64,000 bases of DNA from Saccharicrinis aurantiacus (GCF_001660705.2 NZ_LYBV02000032.1:62001-126000), one strand, 5' to 3'; positions 43,347 through 52,676 are shown, counted from the stretch's first letter. Made by a program: numbers and translations. The notes: generated by a model from the letters alone, not told the origin.

Positions 43347-43950
43347 TTTGCAGATCATTCCCATTAAATTTTAGCACCCTAAAAAAGGAGTACTCACAAT
43401 AATATCTCTCAACAAAAGTCGAAAAGGTATATTACAAAAACCACATTACATCAAATTCCATTTGCTCGGTTATCAACAGAATCTAAATCTGAGGCAAGCA
43501 ATCACAGAATATACTAAAAGCTATTAACAAAAATTGATAAAACGAGCCTTCAATTTACAAAATCGACATATTAACTTCTGTTGAAATACTATAACATTTT
43601 ATCAGAGATTGATTAACTGAAATAAAATAACTAATTATCTCATATATGATCGAAACCCTATCTATCTATATATTTTACAATAATGTTTAATCGATATCCC
43701 CATTAATTAAATAATTAGATTACTTTTGCGCAAATATTCAACATACAATATAATGTCCATTATTCTCAAGATTAAGTATTCAATATCTTTTAGTAATATT
43801 TAGGATATTATTTAAAGGATTCAATTATAAAATACGATAAAACTAATGCATATATAAATCGTAAATAAGAAGTTGAATTTAGAAGAATGAGTTATCAACA
43901 CTAGCACTTACACTAGTGAAAATTCAAAGGCTAAAAAGTAATTGCACTAA
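43347..43950. other. 604-base gene-free A+T-rich spacer
   Basis: No supported gene. A TAnnTTTG box (43721-43728) is the only signal I trust. ACACTAG is repeated as a small palindrome near 43900. No terminator is clear after the gene at 42393. Confidence 0.5.
43721..43728 (+). promoter_or_regulatory. Candidate -7 element, DUF6261 gene
   Basis: TACTTTTG followed by CGCAAA matches the Bacteroidota -7 box and its usual context. The leader would be about 215 bases. No -33 TTTG is at the right spacing. Confidence 0.4.
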
Positions 43951-44658
43951 ATGATTAAGAAAGTAATATCGCAAACAAGAACTACAGAGATTAATATGGT
44001 GGCCTACTATATTATCGATTGCTTTACGCAAGCTAAAATAACAGCAGATGATTATGCCAGTGAGCTTTTTCATAATGTTGCTATGAAGGCTGAAGAATTA
44101 ACCAGTGCAATAAACCCAACCAAAGTTAAATCAGACCTGAAAGAGAAAGATGAACTTAGAAAACTATACTTGGTAGCAATGCACCATTTATTGCTAGGTT
44201 TTGTTCGGCACCCAAATAAAGATGTAAACCAATCGGCCTTAGTTATAAAAGAAATATTTGATAAATATGGTGTTAAACTGGCATACGATAGTTATGCCGT
44301 TAAAACAGCCTATATAAATGCACTATTAAAAGAGTTACACGATGCCAAAAAAGATATTGACACACTACCTGGTTTTCCAGATTTAATTAGCGGGCTAAAT
44401 AGTGCTGAGTTAGCTTTTGAAGAAGCTGAGGATGAATATGCCACTCGCGTAAATGAGTTTGCGCAAAAGAGCAGTGCTACACAAATAAAAGCAGAACTAA
44501 TGGCCTTAATCAATAGTAAATTGGTGCCTTACCTACAAGCTATGTTACATGCAAAACCTCATATGTTTGAAAGCTTAAGCAGAAATGTTGCCGCTATTAT
44601 AGATGACAATAACCAAACTGTTAAAGCTAGAAGCAAACCAAGAGGCATAAAGAAGTAA
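43951..44658 (+). CDS. Conserved hypothetical protein (DUF6261-like)
   Basis: 235 residues, predicted almost entirely helical. It begins with an Arg-Thr-Glu-containing segment (ISQTRTTEINMVAYYIIDCF) and has a mid-region VRHPNKDVNQSALVIKEIFDKYGVKLA and a basic tail (ARSKPRGIKK). This layout resembles the DUF6261 group of Bacteroidota proteins; the assignment is from memory and function is unknown. No membrane segment, no Cys cluster. A four-helix or coiled-coil structural or DNA-binding role is possible. Confidence 0.65.
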   Translation: MIKKVISQTRTTEINMVAYYIIDCFTQAKITADDYASELFHNVAMKAEELTSAINPTKVKSDLKEKDELRKLYLVAMHHLLLGFVRHPNKDVNQSALVIKEIFDKYGVKLAYDSYAVKTAYINALLKELHDAKKDIDTLPGFPDLISGLNSAELAFEEAEDEYATRVNEFAQKSSATQIKAELMALINSKLVPYLQAMLHAKPHMFESLSRNVAAIIDDNNQTVKARSKPRGIKK

Positions 44659-44740
44659 CTCAATATTTCTTTCCTACACTTTTACTTGTTCGTAGGTTTT
44701 ATAATGGATAAATTAGATATCTCATATAAAATCTACAACT

Positions 44741-45589
44741 ATGGAACAAGAATCTATTATCCCTCCAATTTACATTGTATCAGGCGGCAAAGGTGTGGCT
44801 GGTCATACGCTCATTGAATCAATGCTGATCCAATATCCCGATCATAAAATCCCCGTTATGATTGAACCTGAAGTAGCTACTCAAGAACGTATTGACGAGA
44901 TTATTAAAAAAGTACTGAAAACCAATGGAGTTATTGCACATACCATGATAGACGTTAAGGTGCGAAGATGGCTAATTGATAGTTGCGAAAGTAACGACAT
45001 CAGGCATTTTGACTTAGTTGGTAATATGACTGATTACCTAGATAGCGTTCATGATTTAAAACCAACTGCGCAAGCAGGCTTGTACCGAATGCGAGATATG
45101 GAATACTATCGTAGAGTGCGAGCCATAGAGTTTACCATGCAGCATGACGATGGTATGCATAATGATAAAATAGCAACAGCTGATATTGTATTAGCCGGTG
45201 TTTCGCGAACAGGAAAAACTCCTTTAAGTATTTATTTAGCCATGTTTGGGTGGAAAGTTGCCAATGTACCAATTGTGCCTGGCACACCAATACCACAAAC
45301 CTTATTCGAAATTGATCCGAACAGAGTTTTCGGACTAACTATTTCTATGACGTATCTAATTGCACAAAGAAGCAGCAGGGTAACCCGAATTAACATGAAC
45401 CCCAATACAGATTACGTTGAACCTCGGAAAGTACGAATGGAATTAGATTATGCAGCCAATTTATTTAAAAAAGGTGGATTTAAAGTTTTAAACATCACCA
45501 ACAAACCTATTGAATATTCGGCAAATGAAATAATCACCATTTTAACCTCTCGCTTTGGGAGCGATAAGTGGTCAAACGAGGAACATTAG
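44741..45589 (+). CDS. ppsR: Bifunctional kinase/pyrophosphorylase regulating PEP synthase or PPDK
   Basis: 282-residue DUF299-family regulatory enzyme that phosphorylates and dephosphorylates a threonine of pyruvate,phosphate dikinase or PEP synthase. The N-terminal IYIVSGGKGVAGHTLIESML, the central nucleotide loop ADIVLAGVSRTGKTPLSIYLA (about residues 147-167) and NVPIVPGTPIPQTLFEID are diagnostic. The target enzyme is not in the window. It would tune the switch between glycolysis and gluconeogenesis, fitting a fermenting organism. Confidence 0.93.
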   Translation: MEQESIIPPIYIVSGGKGVAGHTLIESMLIQYPDHKIPVMIEPEVATQERIDEIIKKVLKTNGVIAHTMIDVKVRRWLIDSCESNDIRHFDLVGNMTDYLDSVHDLKPTAQAGLYRMRDMEYYRRVRAIEFTMQHDDGMHNDKIATADIVLAGVSRTGKTPLSIYLAMFGWKVANVPIVPGTPIPQTLFEIDPNRVFGLTISMTYLIAQRSSRVTRINMNPNTDYVEPRKVRMELDYAANLFKKGGFKVLNITNKPIEYSANEIITILTSRFGSDKWSNEEH

Positions 45590-45778
45590 TTATTTAATTA
45601 ACTATCATCTTATTTTTTGTTTATCTTTTTTATCAATAAATTAAACATTTGTGCAATTATTGATGTTATCTTAAAGAACAACAATAGCAAATGTTGTGTT
45701 TACTTATACAGATGAAAATACATTTTGAATGCACCCAGCATAAATAAACGAAAGTATTTTTCACTAAAATTAAACAAG

Positions 45779-46621
45779 ATGAAAGAGGTCAAAACAAAAA
45801 ATGGGATAAAAAAAATATCACCTCGCAAGATTAATGGTTTAGATAGAAAGGTAACTAGCTCAAGCGAACATCACTTTAGTTATTTAAAAGAATATGTTGA
45901 AGCTATTTTCCTTCAAAAATATCCAAAAACAGATTTTATTCTTCCTTGGATAGAATATAATAATTTATCAGATTTTAATATTTCTGATAATGTTGAAAGC
46001 GTTGGAGGTATTTCAGAGGAGGCACATTTTATAATGAGGATTGTAACTGAATATCATTTAAAACAAGCTTTTAAGGCAATGAAGATTGACATGAACGATC
46101 CGAATGTTGGCGGAGAAAAGGGTACTCCTTACCGTATGACAAAAATGTATTGCGGAAACGGTTTAGATGATGACAGTGAGTTACTATCTGGTAGATGGAG
46201 TAACAGACCGAATATGGCGAGTTTCCCTAACGAAAACCAGCAAAAGTTTCCTATAACAAAACGAGTAGATATCGTTTCTGTTTGTTCGCATCATGTGGCA
46301 CCGTTTAGTACTTTATTCAGAGAAGATGCTTATGCCATTATCAGCTATATCCCCGATCGCATGGTTTTGGGAATATCAAAACTTCAAAGAATTGTTGATT
46401 GGGTGGCTAGGCGCGGGCATCTGCAAGAAAATTTAACAAAAATGATTTATGATGAAGTAAGTAAAGCTGCTGAATCTACATCAGTATTTGTTCGCTTAAG
46501 CGGATTGGTTCACACCTGTGAATCTTTGCGGGGTACACAAAGTAATGAAGGTGCTTTTACTAGTGAATATTATGGCGGCGATTTTGAAAACTATGAACTA
46601 AGACGCGACATAAAGGGTTAA
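45779..46621 (+). CDS. folE: GTP cyclohydrolase I, divergent long form
   Basis: Makes dihydroneopterin triphosphate from GTP. Zinc ligands are in VCSHHVAPF (Cys, His) and VHTCESLRG (second Cys), and LGISKLQRIVDWVARRGHLQENLT is the FolE catalytic core. The protein is 280 residues from the ATG at 45779 (a TTG at 45725 is less likely), clearly longer than the usual ~190-220, with an extended N-terminus and an insertion before the zinc site (MYCGNGLDDDSELLSGRWS). The next gene is a pterin synthase, so the pair supplies either queuosine precursors or a reduced pterin. Confidence 0.87.
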   Translation: MKEVKTKNGIKKISPRKINGLDRKVTSSSEHHFSYLKEYVEAIFLQKYPKTDFILPWIEYNNLSDFNISDNVESVGGISEEAHFIMRIVTEYHLKQAFKAMKIDMNDPNVGGEKGTPYRMTKMYCGNGLDDDSELLSGRWSNRPNMASFPNENQQKFPITKRVDIVSVCSHHVAPFSTLFREDAYAIISYIPDRMVLGISKLQRIVDWVARRGHLQENLTKMIYDEVSKAAESTSVFVRLSGLVHTCESLRGTQSNEGAFTSEYYGGDFENYELRRDIKG

Positions 46622-46649
46622 TAAATAAAACAAACTAATTTAATAGATT

Positions 46650-47255
46650 ATGATCATACGTAAACAATTCAAATTTGAAGGAGCACACATAGTGCGCGAT
46701 TGCTCAAGCGATAGATGTAAAAAATCGATTCATGGACACAGTTATGTTGTTGAGGTTTTTTTAACATCAAATAAACTTGATTATGGCCATATGATATACG
46801 ATTTTGGCTTAACAAAAGGAACAATTAAAGACGTAATTGATAGCTTTGATCATGCCTATGCCATGTGGGATAAGGAAAGTGATGCTTTTAAATCGTTTAT
46901 AAAAAGCAATAGTGATAGGTACGTTCAAATGCCTGTTTCACCTTCGGCAGAATGTTTTGCTTTAACCTTATTGTTTATAATCGATAAAATTCTAGGAGCA
47001 ACTCACTTTAATAATGGCGAAGGAGATGTAGGTGTTCAATCCGTAAGGGTACATGAAACAGAAACAGGCTACGCCGAAGCTTTTCAGGATGATTTGAGAT
47101 GGTTTAACCATACACTTGAAGAAGTTATTTTTAGTCAAGCTATTAAAGACGAATGGAAAGATCCGATGATGTATGATAAACTCATTGACTATAACAAAGA
47201 TAAAAAATCAATCAAACCATTTGAAAACCCAATTATTGAAAGAAAATTTAAATAA
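46650..47255 (+). CDS. queD: 6-pyruvoyl/6-carboxy-tetrahydropterin synthase family (QueD-like)
   Basis: 201-residue PTPS-fold enzyme acting on dihydroneopterin triphosphate, the FolE product. Zinc histidines lie in FEGAHIV (His ~13) and IHGHSY (two His); the nearby Cys in DRCKKSIHGHSY is the expected catalytic thiol, DHAY gives the catalytic Asp-His, and PSAECFAL and VHETETGYAEA complete the site. QueD is usually ~120-140 residues, so this is a long form with a C-terminal extension. QueE and QueC are not in the window. It starts 28 bases after folE. Confidence 0.85.
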   Translation: MIIRKQFKFEGAHIVRDCSSDRCKKSIHGHSYVVEVFLTSNKLDYGHMIYDFGLTKGTIKDVIDSFDHAYAMWDKESDAFKSFIKSNSDRYVQMPVSPSAECFALTLLFIIDKILGATHFNNGEGDVGVQSVRVHETETGYAEAFQDDLRWFNHTLEEVIFSQAIKDEWKDPMMYDKLIDYNKDKKSIKPFENPIIERKFK

Positions 47256-47317
47256 GTGCTAAACAATTTTAATTCATTGAGGTTATTAAGTAAGTCTTTA
47301 CTGATAAGAATTAATTT

Positions 47318-47662
47318 ATGAGCAATAAAATAAACAGAAAAAAATTCTTTAAAAGAGTTGGTATGTCCTTAGCAGGAGTTATGGCTACAACCGTTAGTGT
47401 TTCTGCAGATGCCACTAGAAATCCTTTAAGACCTCAGCAAAAAGAGTTTTTAGCTGACTATGAAGAATGGCTTAGAGAATTTCATAAATATATTAAACGT
47501 AAAAACATCAACACCTCTGATATTAATAACAATAAGGAGTTAATGAGATTAACTGAGGTTGCTGAAAATAGAAAAGAAGAGTTGGCTCTTCACATGAAAG
47601 ATCCACTGTTTGAACGCCATTTTAATAATATTACAAAAAATATTACATACGAGATTACTTGA
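47318..47662 (+). CDS. Hypothetical small protein with Tat-like N-terminus
   Basis: Not recognised. 114 residues. The N-terminus INRKKFFKRVGMSLAGVMATTVSVSA has an Arg-Lys-x-Phe-Phe-Lys string before a weakly hydrophobic stretch and an Ala-x-Ala end, resembling a twin-arginine signal with the Lys variant. The mature part is short, charged and helical (QKEFLADYEEWLREFHKYIKRK). 62 bases behind queD, and closed by a terminator, so it may be the last gene of folE-queD. Function unknown. Confidence 0.65.
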   Translation: MSNKINRKKFFKRVGMSLAGVMATTVSVSADATRNPLRPQQKEFLADYEEWLREFHKYIKRKNINTSDINNNKELMRLTEVAENRKEELALHMKDPLFERHFNNITKNITYEIT

Positions 47663-47704
47663 TAATTAAGACGATTAGTTTGTTACCCTTTGATTTTTTT
47701 AGAA

Positions 47705-47736
47705 TAAAAAAGCTCGGAAATTCCGAGCCTTTTTAT
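47705..47736. terminator. Bidirectional Rho-independent terminator
   Basis: GCTCGG...CCGAGC (47712-47728) with A-run on the left and T-run on the right, placed between convergent genes ending at 47662 and 47773. Confidence 0.85.
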
Positions 47737-47772
47737 TTACACTACTATTATCAATTGTCCAATATATCATGT

Positions 47773-48078
47773 TTAAAACACATGCAATCTATTAATCACA
47801 AAATAATAAATACAACCTGCGATTATTACCGTTAACAAGCTACTTATTATCCTTTTTATTCTTTTCTCACGTATTAATTGCAGCCTAATCCGTTGTTTAA
47901 TAGCTATCAATTTTTCACTAGATAACTTCACTTCATGGGTTCCTATAGGATGTTTCTTTCGCACTTCTTCTTGATAGGCGTCTCTAATTTTTGAGATTCT
48001 TTCAATGCGTTTTTTTCTAATGGAATCGTTATAACGCGATCGCTGAATCATATCCATTACATGGCCGGCAGAACTCAT
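47773..48078 (-). CDS. Small conserved protein with a C-terminal membrane anchor
   Basis: 101 residues. It opens MSSAGHVMDMIQRSRYN, a pattern I associate with a small conserved Bacteroidota family of unknown role, then is strongly basic and helical (RKKRIERISKIRDAY). One transmembrane helix lies near the end (about residues 80-96, LLTVIIAGCIYYFVI). It is last on the PadR-PspC strand, 63 bases after the DUF4252 gene, and could be part of that membrane-stress operon. Confidence 0.7.
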   Translation of the reverse strand: MSSAGHVMDMIQRSRYNDSIRKKRIERISKIRDAYQEEVRKKHPIGTHEVKLSSEKLIAIKQRIRLQLIREKRIKRIISSLLTVIIAGCIYYFVINRLHVF

Positions 48079-48141
48079 ATCTTAAAATTTACGGTTAAGA
48101 AATACAAGTTAACAAAACATCCTTAAAAAGACATTTTAATC

Positions 48142-48630
48142 TTATTTATAATCATCAACCTTAGTGGTTATTTTATCCAAATCATCAATTTTAAAATCTC
48201 CTAAAAAGGATAATAACACCCCATTTTGTTCGCCCTGAAATATAACATGACACTCACTTATTCTGCGACCTTTCTTTTTCACCCACACTTCCGTATCGTC
48301 ATCAGAATCATTTTCTTCTACTAATTTATAATTCCCTTTTTCAATATATTCGTAAACAAGGCTTTTAAAACTAGCATTTGGCTCAGATTCTGGTTTGTAG
48401 ATAACTACTTTTAATTCATCTAAGTCACCGCTTATATTATCATCTTCATCATCAACACAATCAAAGTTCATCATACCAAGCAAACTCTTTGAAAATGATA
48501 AATAGGTTACATCGTCCATTAAATTAAAATGCTTGTACATTTTATCAACTATCGATGATTGTGCCATTGTTGGAATGCTTACAAAAGCCATAACAACAAG
48601 TACTAAACTAAGCTTTATTAAATTTTTCAT
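48142..48630 (-). CDS. DUF4252 family exported protein
   Basis: 162 residues with a signal peptide (1 to ~23, ending TMAQ). The mature part matches DUF4252 (VDKMYKHFNLMDDVTYLSFSKSLLGMM ... LKVVIYKPES ... WVKKKGRRISECHVIFQGEQNGVLLSFLGDF). An acidic insert (CVDDEDDNISGDLDE) lies in the middle. Function is unknown in the family; it is often found with an ECF sigma or stress genes. Here it is 24 bases after a PspC gene. Confidence 0.85.
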   Translation of the reverse strand: MKNLIKLSLVLVVMAFVSIPTMAQSSIVDKMYKHFNLMDDVTYLSFSKSLLGMMNFDCVDDEDDNISGDLDELKVVIYKPESEPNASFKSLVYEYIEKGNYKLVEENDSDDDTEVWVKKKGRRISECHVIFQGEQNGVLLSFLGDFKIDDLDKITTKVDDYK

Positions 48631-48654
48631 CGTGTTATAAATTTAAGTTATTTG

Positions 48655-50124
48655 TTAATCTAGATTATTATAAATAGACCAAGCAAGATTACCATCTACT
48701 TCAACTTCTATATCAGAAGGAATCGAAATTGTAACATCTAATTGCTGATCTTTCAATTTAATACCATCCTGTAAAGTAAACGCAGGGTCGATATACAAAA
48801 CAGAATCTTTAAGTATCCAAAAGAATTCAATTCCTTCAGCATTAGTAATGGCCTCTTTCATATCGCCTCCCCTAGCCTCACGGTTAATTGAAATATTAAA
48901 TTCATCCCCTTCAATAAGTTCAATTTTAGGAGTCCCCTTTACTAGAATTTCATTCTGGCTTGAGAAAATTTCAAGTTGATTCATTTCAAATAAGTGTTCC
49001 TTATCCTCAGGAAAATTCATCTTATTATTAGGCTTTATATATAATGTATTGCCTGATGGAAGAGGTAAACGATCTTCTGACAGAACTTTTTGAGAAGTTG
49101 AATAACTTTTGGCTACTTTACCTGCAGAGAACACAACAATGGCAATACCTAATAACCAAAATAACAGCGCTCCTAAAACAACATACCTAATCTTATTTTT
49201 AACTTTAAAAGTTAATTTAAATCCCAAGAAAAAGAGGATTAAAAGAGGCATTACAGCTAATAAAATAATTCCGATAGAGGCATATGAGAATTGGTGTCCA
49301 TCCATGAATAAGCTAGGGATTGTAGTAATATAATTACCTACTCCTGAAAAGTCGATAAACGAATACCCGAAAACCGCAGTCACCACAATGCCAATAATAC
49401 CAACAATACTAGAAATCATTAAAGCAACACCCATAGTGATCACAAAGAAGTTTATGATTTTTCGAAGTGCAATACCCATTACATCATTCGCCTTCCCCAT
49501 TCCACTGTTTACATTCTCATAAGCTTTACTTTGCTTAAAACGAGTACTAACATCATTATACTCATTTCGAATATTTTGCTCCCAGTTTTCGTAATCAGAA
49601 GGACCCTTCATTTCCATACGCTGGGTTAATGTGAGGGCTTTAGGCATCACAATCCAAAGGATTAAATAGATAGGCAATGATGCTCCATACAGAATAAAAG
49701 CAATAAAAAATATTACTCTAAAAACCAAAGGATCCATATTAAAGTATGCTCCCAAGCCACCACAAACACCTCCAAACACCTTATTATCGGTATCTCTATA
49801 AAGCCTTTTTTTATAGTTAATAGAAGGCTCTTCGTTAACTTGCGTTTCTGCGTGTTCCTCGGCTTCATCAGCAAACTCTTGTGGTTCACCCATGGTTTTT
49901 ATAACCTCTTCAACTTCAGAAAGACTAATTACTCTACCTGAAATACTTTTATTTTGGAACAACTCTGCGAATCTGCCTTCGATATCAGCAACTATCTCTT
50001 CTGCTTCTTTTTTATCAACAAAGCTATTTTCTACTTTTGTTAGATAAGTTTCTAAAGCCTTAAATGCATCTTCATCAATATTAAATGCAAACCCAGCTAA
50101 ATTTATATGTAAAGTCTTCTTCAT
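48655..50124 (-). CDS. PspC-domain membrane protein (long form)
   Basis: 489 residues. N-terminal ~90 residues form a soluble domain (INLAGFAFNIDEDAFKALETYL...EVEEVIKTMGEPQEF), then a PspC domain (about 107-165: KRLYRDTDNKVFGGVCGGLGAYFNMDPLVFRVIFF, ILWIVMPKA). Several more helices follow at ~220-345, and then a C-terminal beta-rich extracytoplasmic domain with acidic residues (IEVEVDGNLAWS). PspC proteins sense or counter membrane stress. It shares its first 165 residues' layout with the next upstream gene. Confidence 0.9.
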   Translation of the reverse strand: MKKTLHINLAGFAFNIDEDAFKALETYLTKVENSFVDKKEAEEIVADIEGRFAELFQNKSISGRVISLSEVEEVIKTMGEPQEFADEAEEHAETQVNEEPSINYKKRLYRDTDNKVFGGVCGGLGAYFNMDPLVFRVIFFIAFILYGASLPIYLILWIVMPKALTLTQRMEMKGPSDYENWEQNIRNEYNDVSTRFKQSKAYENVNSGMGKANDVMGIALRKIINFFVITMGVALMISSIVGIIGIVVTAVFGYSFIDFSGVGNYITTIPSLFMDGHQFSYASIGIILLAVMPLLILFFLGFKLTFKVKNKIRYVVLGALLFWLLGIAIVVFSAGKVAKSYSTSQKVLSEDRLPLPSGNTLYIKPNNKMNFPEDKEHLFEMNQLEIFSSQNEILVKGTPKIELIEGDEFNISINREARGGDMKEAITNAEGIEFFWILKDSVLYIDPAFTLQDGIKLKDQQLDVTISIPSDIEVEVDGNLAWSIYNNLD

Positions 50125-50154
50125 TTTTTATTAGTTTAAATTATATGATTGGGT

Positions 50155-51120
50155 TTAACAGAACATAGCTACGCTGCCTACGAAAAAACCAACTACTTTT
50201 AGTGCTAAAGCAATTATAAATAGGAAAGCAATTATGTAGATGATAATTTTAAATAAGGTTTTAAATACAAACCCGATTAATAAAAGAATTAAGGTTAGAA
50301 TTAGAATCCCCGGAAAGTGAAGTATTGGCACATGCGCCATATGGTAGCTCACATTTGTAGTCATTGGCTCCATTGCAGGAAATGCATTGAATAAACCTGT
50401 TAATAAAGATACTGAAGCAATTACAGCCACAACAAGCATCAAGTTTTTATCTCGCTTTGTGAGGCGTCTCCACCACGACTCGCTTTTTTTATAGGTTTCT
50501 GTATCCTTTACTTTGCTAAACCTATCTTTTACATCTTCATATTCCCTCTTAATGAATTTTTCAATATTATTGATAGTCACATTTTCGCCTCGCATCTCCA
50601 ATTTTTGAGCAGTTGTGATAGCGGCAGGAATTAAAATCCAAAGGATAATATATACCGGTATTATTGTACCTGCACTGAGAAATAGGAAAATACCAAAAGC
50701 AACTCGAACTAAAACCGGATCGATATTAAGGTAGGCAGCTATACCTGAGCAAACACCTCCGAGTACTTTATTATCTGCATCTCTAAATAAGCGCTTACTC
50801 CTACTTGAAGTAGTATAAGCTTGATAGTGTGTTTTTTTCTCCTTTTTGGGTTCTTCATCCTCATCAAACTCCGATGGATCGCCCATGATAGCCATAACTT
50901 CAGTAACCATAGCTTGGGTAACCACACCACTTTCATGATTAATCTTCTCACTAAAAAGTTCGGCAATTCTACTTTCAATATCTTTTATTACCTCTTTACC
51001 CTCTTCTTGATTCTTAAAATGTAATTCTAGTCTATCTAAATAAGATCTTAAGGTTTTATATGCATCGTCGTCTATATAAAAAACGACTCCGTTTAAATTT
51101 ATATTTACAGTCTTTTTCAT
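50155..51120 (-). CDS. PspC-domain membrane protein (short form)
   Basis: 321 residues. The same N-terminal domain (INLNGVVFYIDDDAYKTLRSYL...MVTEVMAIMGDPSEF) and PspC domain (KRLFRDADNKVLGGVCSGIAAYLNIDPVLVRVAFG) as the 489-residue neighbour, so the two are duplicates. It ends with three further membrane segments (about 225-320) and lacks the C-terminal beta domain. 20 bases after padR and 30 before the long form; the three genes form one operon. Confidence 0.9.
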   Translation of the reverse strand: MKKTVNINLNGVVFYIDDDAYKTLRSYLDRLELHFKNQEEGKEVIKDIESRIAELFSEKINHESGVVTQAMVTEVMAIMGDPSEFDEDEEPKKEKKTHYQAYTTSSRSKRLFRDADNKVLGGVCSGIAAYLNIDPVLVRVAFGIFLFLSAGTIIPVYIILWILIPAAITTAQKLEMRGENVTINNIEKFIKREYEDVKDRFSKVKDTETYKKSESWWRRLTKRDKNLMLVVAVIASVSLLTGLFNAFPAMEPMTTNVSYHMAHVPILHFPGILILTLILLLIGFVFKTLFKIIIYIIAFLFIIALALKVVGFFVGSVAMFC

Positions 51121-51140
51121 AACATTTATAATTATTGTTG

Positions 51141-51467
51141 TTAGGAGTTTTTAATGTGAGCAACTGCATCAACTAATTCATTCCACGATACATCTAACTC
51201 ATTCTGGAAGGATTTACCCTCTTCTGTTAGTTCGTAATATTTACGAGGAGGTCCTTGTGTAGATTCTTCCCAACGATAACTCAATAACCCTGCATTTTTT
51301 AGGCGAGTTAATAAAGGGTACAGTGTTCCTTCAACAACAATCATTTTTGCCTCTTTTAATTCTTTAATAATATCTGAGGCATATTTGTCGCTTCTTGAAA
51401 GGATTGCCAGAATACAATATTCCAAAACTCCCTTTCTCATTTGTGCTTTTGTATTTTCTAACTTCAT
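51141..51467 (-). CDS. PadR-family transcriptional regulator
   Basis: 108 residues, a short PadR winged helix: KGVLEYCILAILSRSDKYASDIIKELKEAKM (recognition region), EGTLYPLLTRLKNAGLLSYRWEES (wing), PPRKYYELTEEGKSFQ. It lacks the long C-terminal dimerisation domain, as usual for this subgroup. First in the operon with two PspC proteins, with a promoter 50 bases upstream. By analogy with other PadR-led operons it probably represses its own operon until a ligand or envelope signal appears. Confidence 0.92.
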   Translation of the reverse strand: MKLENTKAQMRKGVLEYCILAILSRSDKYASDIIKELKEAKMIVVEGTLYPLLTRLKNAGLLSYRWEESTQGPPRKYYELTEEGKSFQNELDVSWNELVDAVAHIKNS

Positions 51468-51520
51468 ATCAGGCTCCTCATTTTTATATATTACTATCCA
51501 TTACATTGAATATTGCATTA

Positions 51521-51552
51521 CAAATATATGGCTTTTAAATGGTACTTTGCAA
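51521..51552 (-). promoter_or_regulatory. Promoter for padR-pspC operon
   Basis: Minus strand TTG (51552-51550), 21 bases, TATATTTG (51528-51521). Transcription would start near 51514, about 47 bases before padR. Confidence 0.5.
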
Positions 51553-51642
51553 TACATACTACTATATTATTTTTAGAAATAGACTTTCAAATCATACAAA
51601 TCCCTTTATTTACGGGATATACAAGACCGAAAAGTTTTTTTT

Positions 51643-51677
51643 TAAAAAAAAAGCACCACTTTCGAAAAAGTGATGCT
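51643..51677 (-). terminator. Rho-independent terminator of frr
   Basis: An 11-bp stem (51652-51662 with 51667-51677; one G-U when read on the minus strand) closed by a UUCG tetraloop, followed by about nine T on the minus strand. 24 bases after the frr stop. Confidence 0.9.
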
Positions 51678-51701
51678 TTATATAGTTTTTTTTTGTAATT
51701 C

Positions 51702-52265
51702 TTAGATTGTTAAGATATCTGCTTCTTTCTTCTCAACATGTTGATCAACAACCTTAGAATATTGATCCGTCATTTTTTGAACATCTGCTTCAGCATCTTT
51801 TTCAAGATCCTCAGAAAGACCTTCTTTCTTTAATTTCTTTAATTCTTCATTACAGTCTCTACGCGCATTTCTGATACTTACTCTTGCATCCTCAGCACAT
51901 TTTTTCACTTGTCTAACAAGATCTTTTCTTCGTTCCTCATTTAAAGCAGGCACGTTAATTCTTACAATCTCTCCGTTATTTTCCGGATTCAAACCAAGGT
52001 TTGCAGCCATAATTGCTTTTTCAATAGGTTCAATCATAGCTTTTTCCCAAGGCTGAATAGCTAAAGTTCTTGGGTCAGGAGTATTTACATTAGCAACCTG
52101 TTGCAGAGGAGTCATAGATCCATAATAATCTACCATTATACCTTCTAACATCGCAGGACTCGCTTTTCCAGCTCTAATTTTAATTAACTCATGCTCAAGA
52201 TGTGTGATAGATTTCTCCATCTTCTCCTTAGCATCTTCCATTAATATCTCAATTTCTTCAGTCAT
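51702..52265 (-). CDS. frr: Ribosome recycling factor
   Basis: Splits post-termination ribosomes together with EF-G. 187 residues, standard length. HLEHELIKIRAGKASPAMLEGIMVDYYG (about residues 22-49), LAIQPWEKAMIEPIEKAI, GLNPENNGEIVRINVPALNEERRKDL and the SIRNARRD segment are diagnostic. It is monocistronic here, with its own promoter and terminator; pyrH, its common neighbour, is not adjacent. Confidence 0.97.
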   Translation of the reverse strand: MTEEIEILMEDAKEKMEKSITHLEHELIKIRAGKASPAMLEGIMVDYYGSMTPLQQVANVNTPDPRTLAIQPWEKAMIEPIEKAIMAANLGLNPENNGEIVRINVPALNEERRKDLVRQVKKCAEDARVSIRNARRDCNEELKKLKKEGLSEDLEKDAEADVQKMTDQYSKVVDQHVEKKEADILTI

Positions 52266-52287
52266 AACCTATTTGTTTAAAACATAG

Positions 52288-52317
52288 CAAAAATAAAAAA
52301 ACTTGGCTTAATACAAA
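52288..52317 (-). promoter_or_regulatory. Promoter for frr
   Basis: Minus strand TTTG (52317-52314), 18 bases, TATTTTTG (52295-52288). Start expected about 15 bases before the frr ATG, a short leader. Confidence 0.6.
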
Positions 52318-52676
52318 AGCCTCATAAATATTAGAAAAATACTTTAATTAATAGAGTCATGTAAATACAATAGGATACTATAATAGTATGTACTTTACTT
52401 AGTATGACCTAATCAACAGAAACCCCTTAGATTACAGCGGTGGTGAGTACTTTATCGATTAAAGTAATAGCAAAAGAATAAATAAACACAAAAAGTGGTT
52501 GTACAACACAATCTATTTTTACCCCTTTTTTACCAAAAAATGTATTTTCGGATCGTTTTTGAATTATTTGAAATACCTAAAACGCTTACTGAGTGTAGTT
52601 TTGAACATGGTGCTTAGATTGATTTTAAATAAAGATTTATTTCTTTATTTCCCATGGAAAAATCCCGATTTCAAAT

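Noticed and set aside
44674-44697. CCTAC/GTAGG stem after the DUF6261 gene as a terminator
   Set aside because: Only five base pairs with a long loop; too weak to support.
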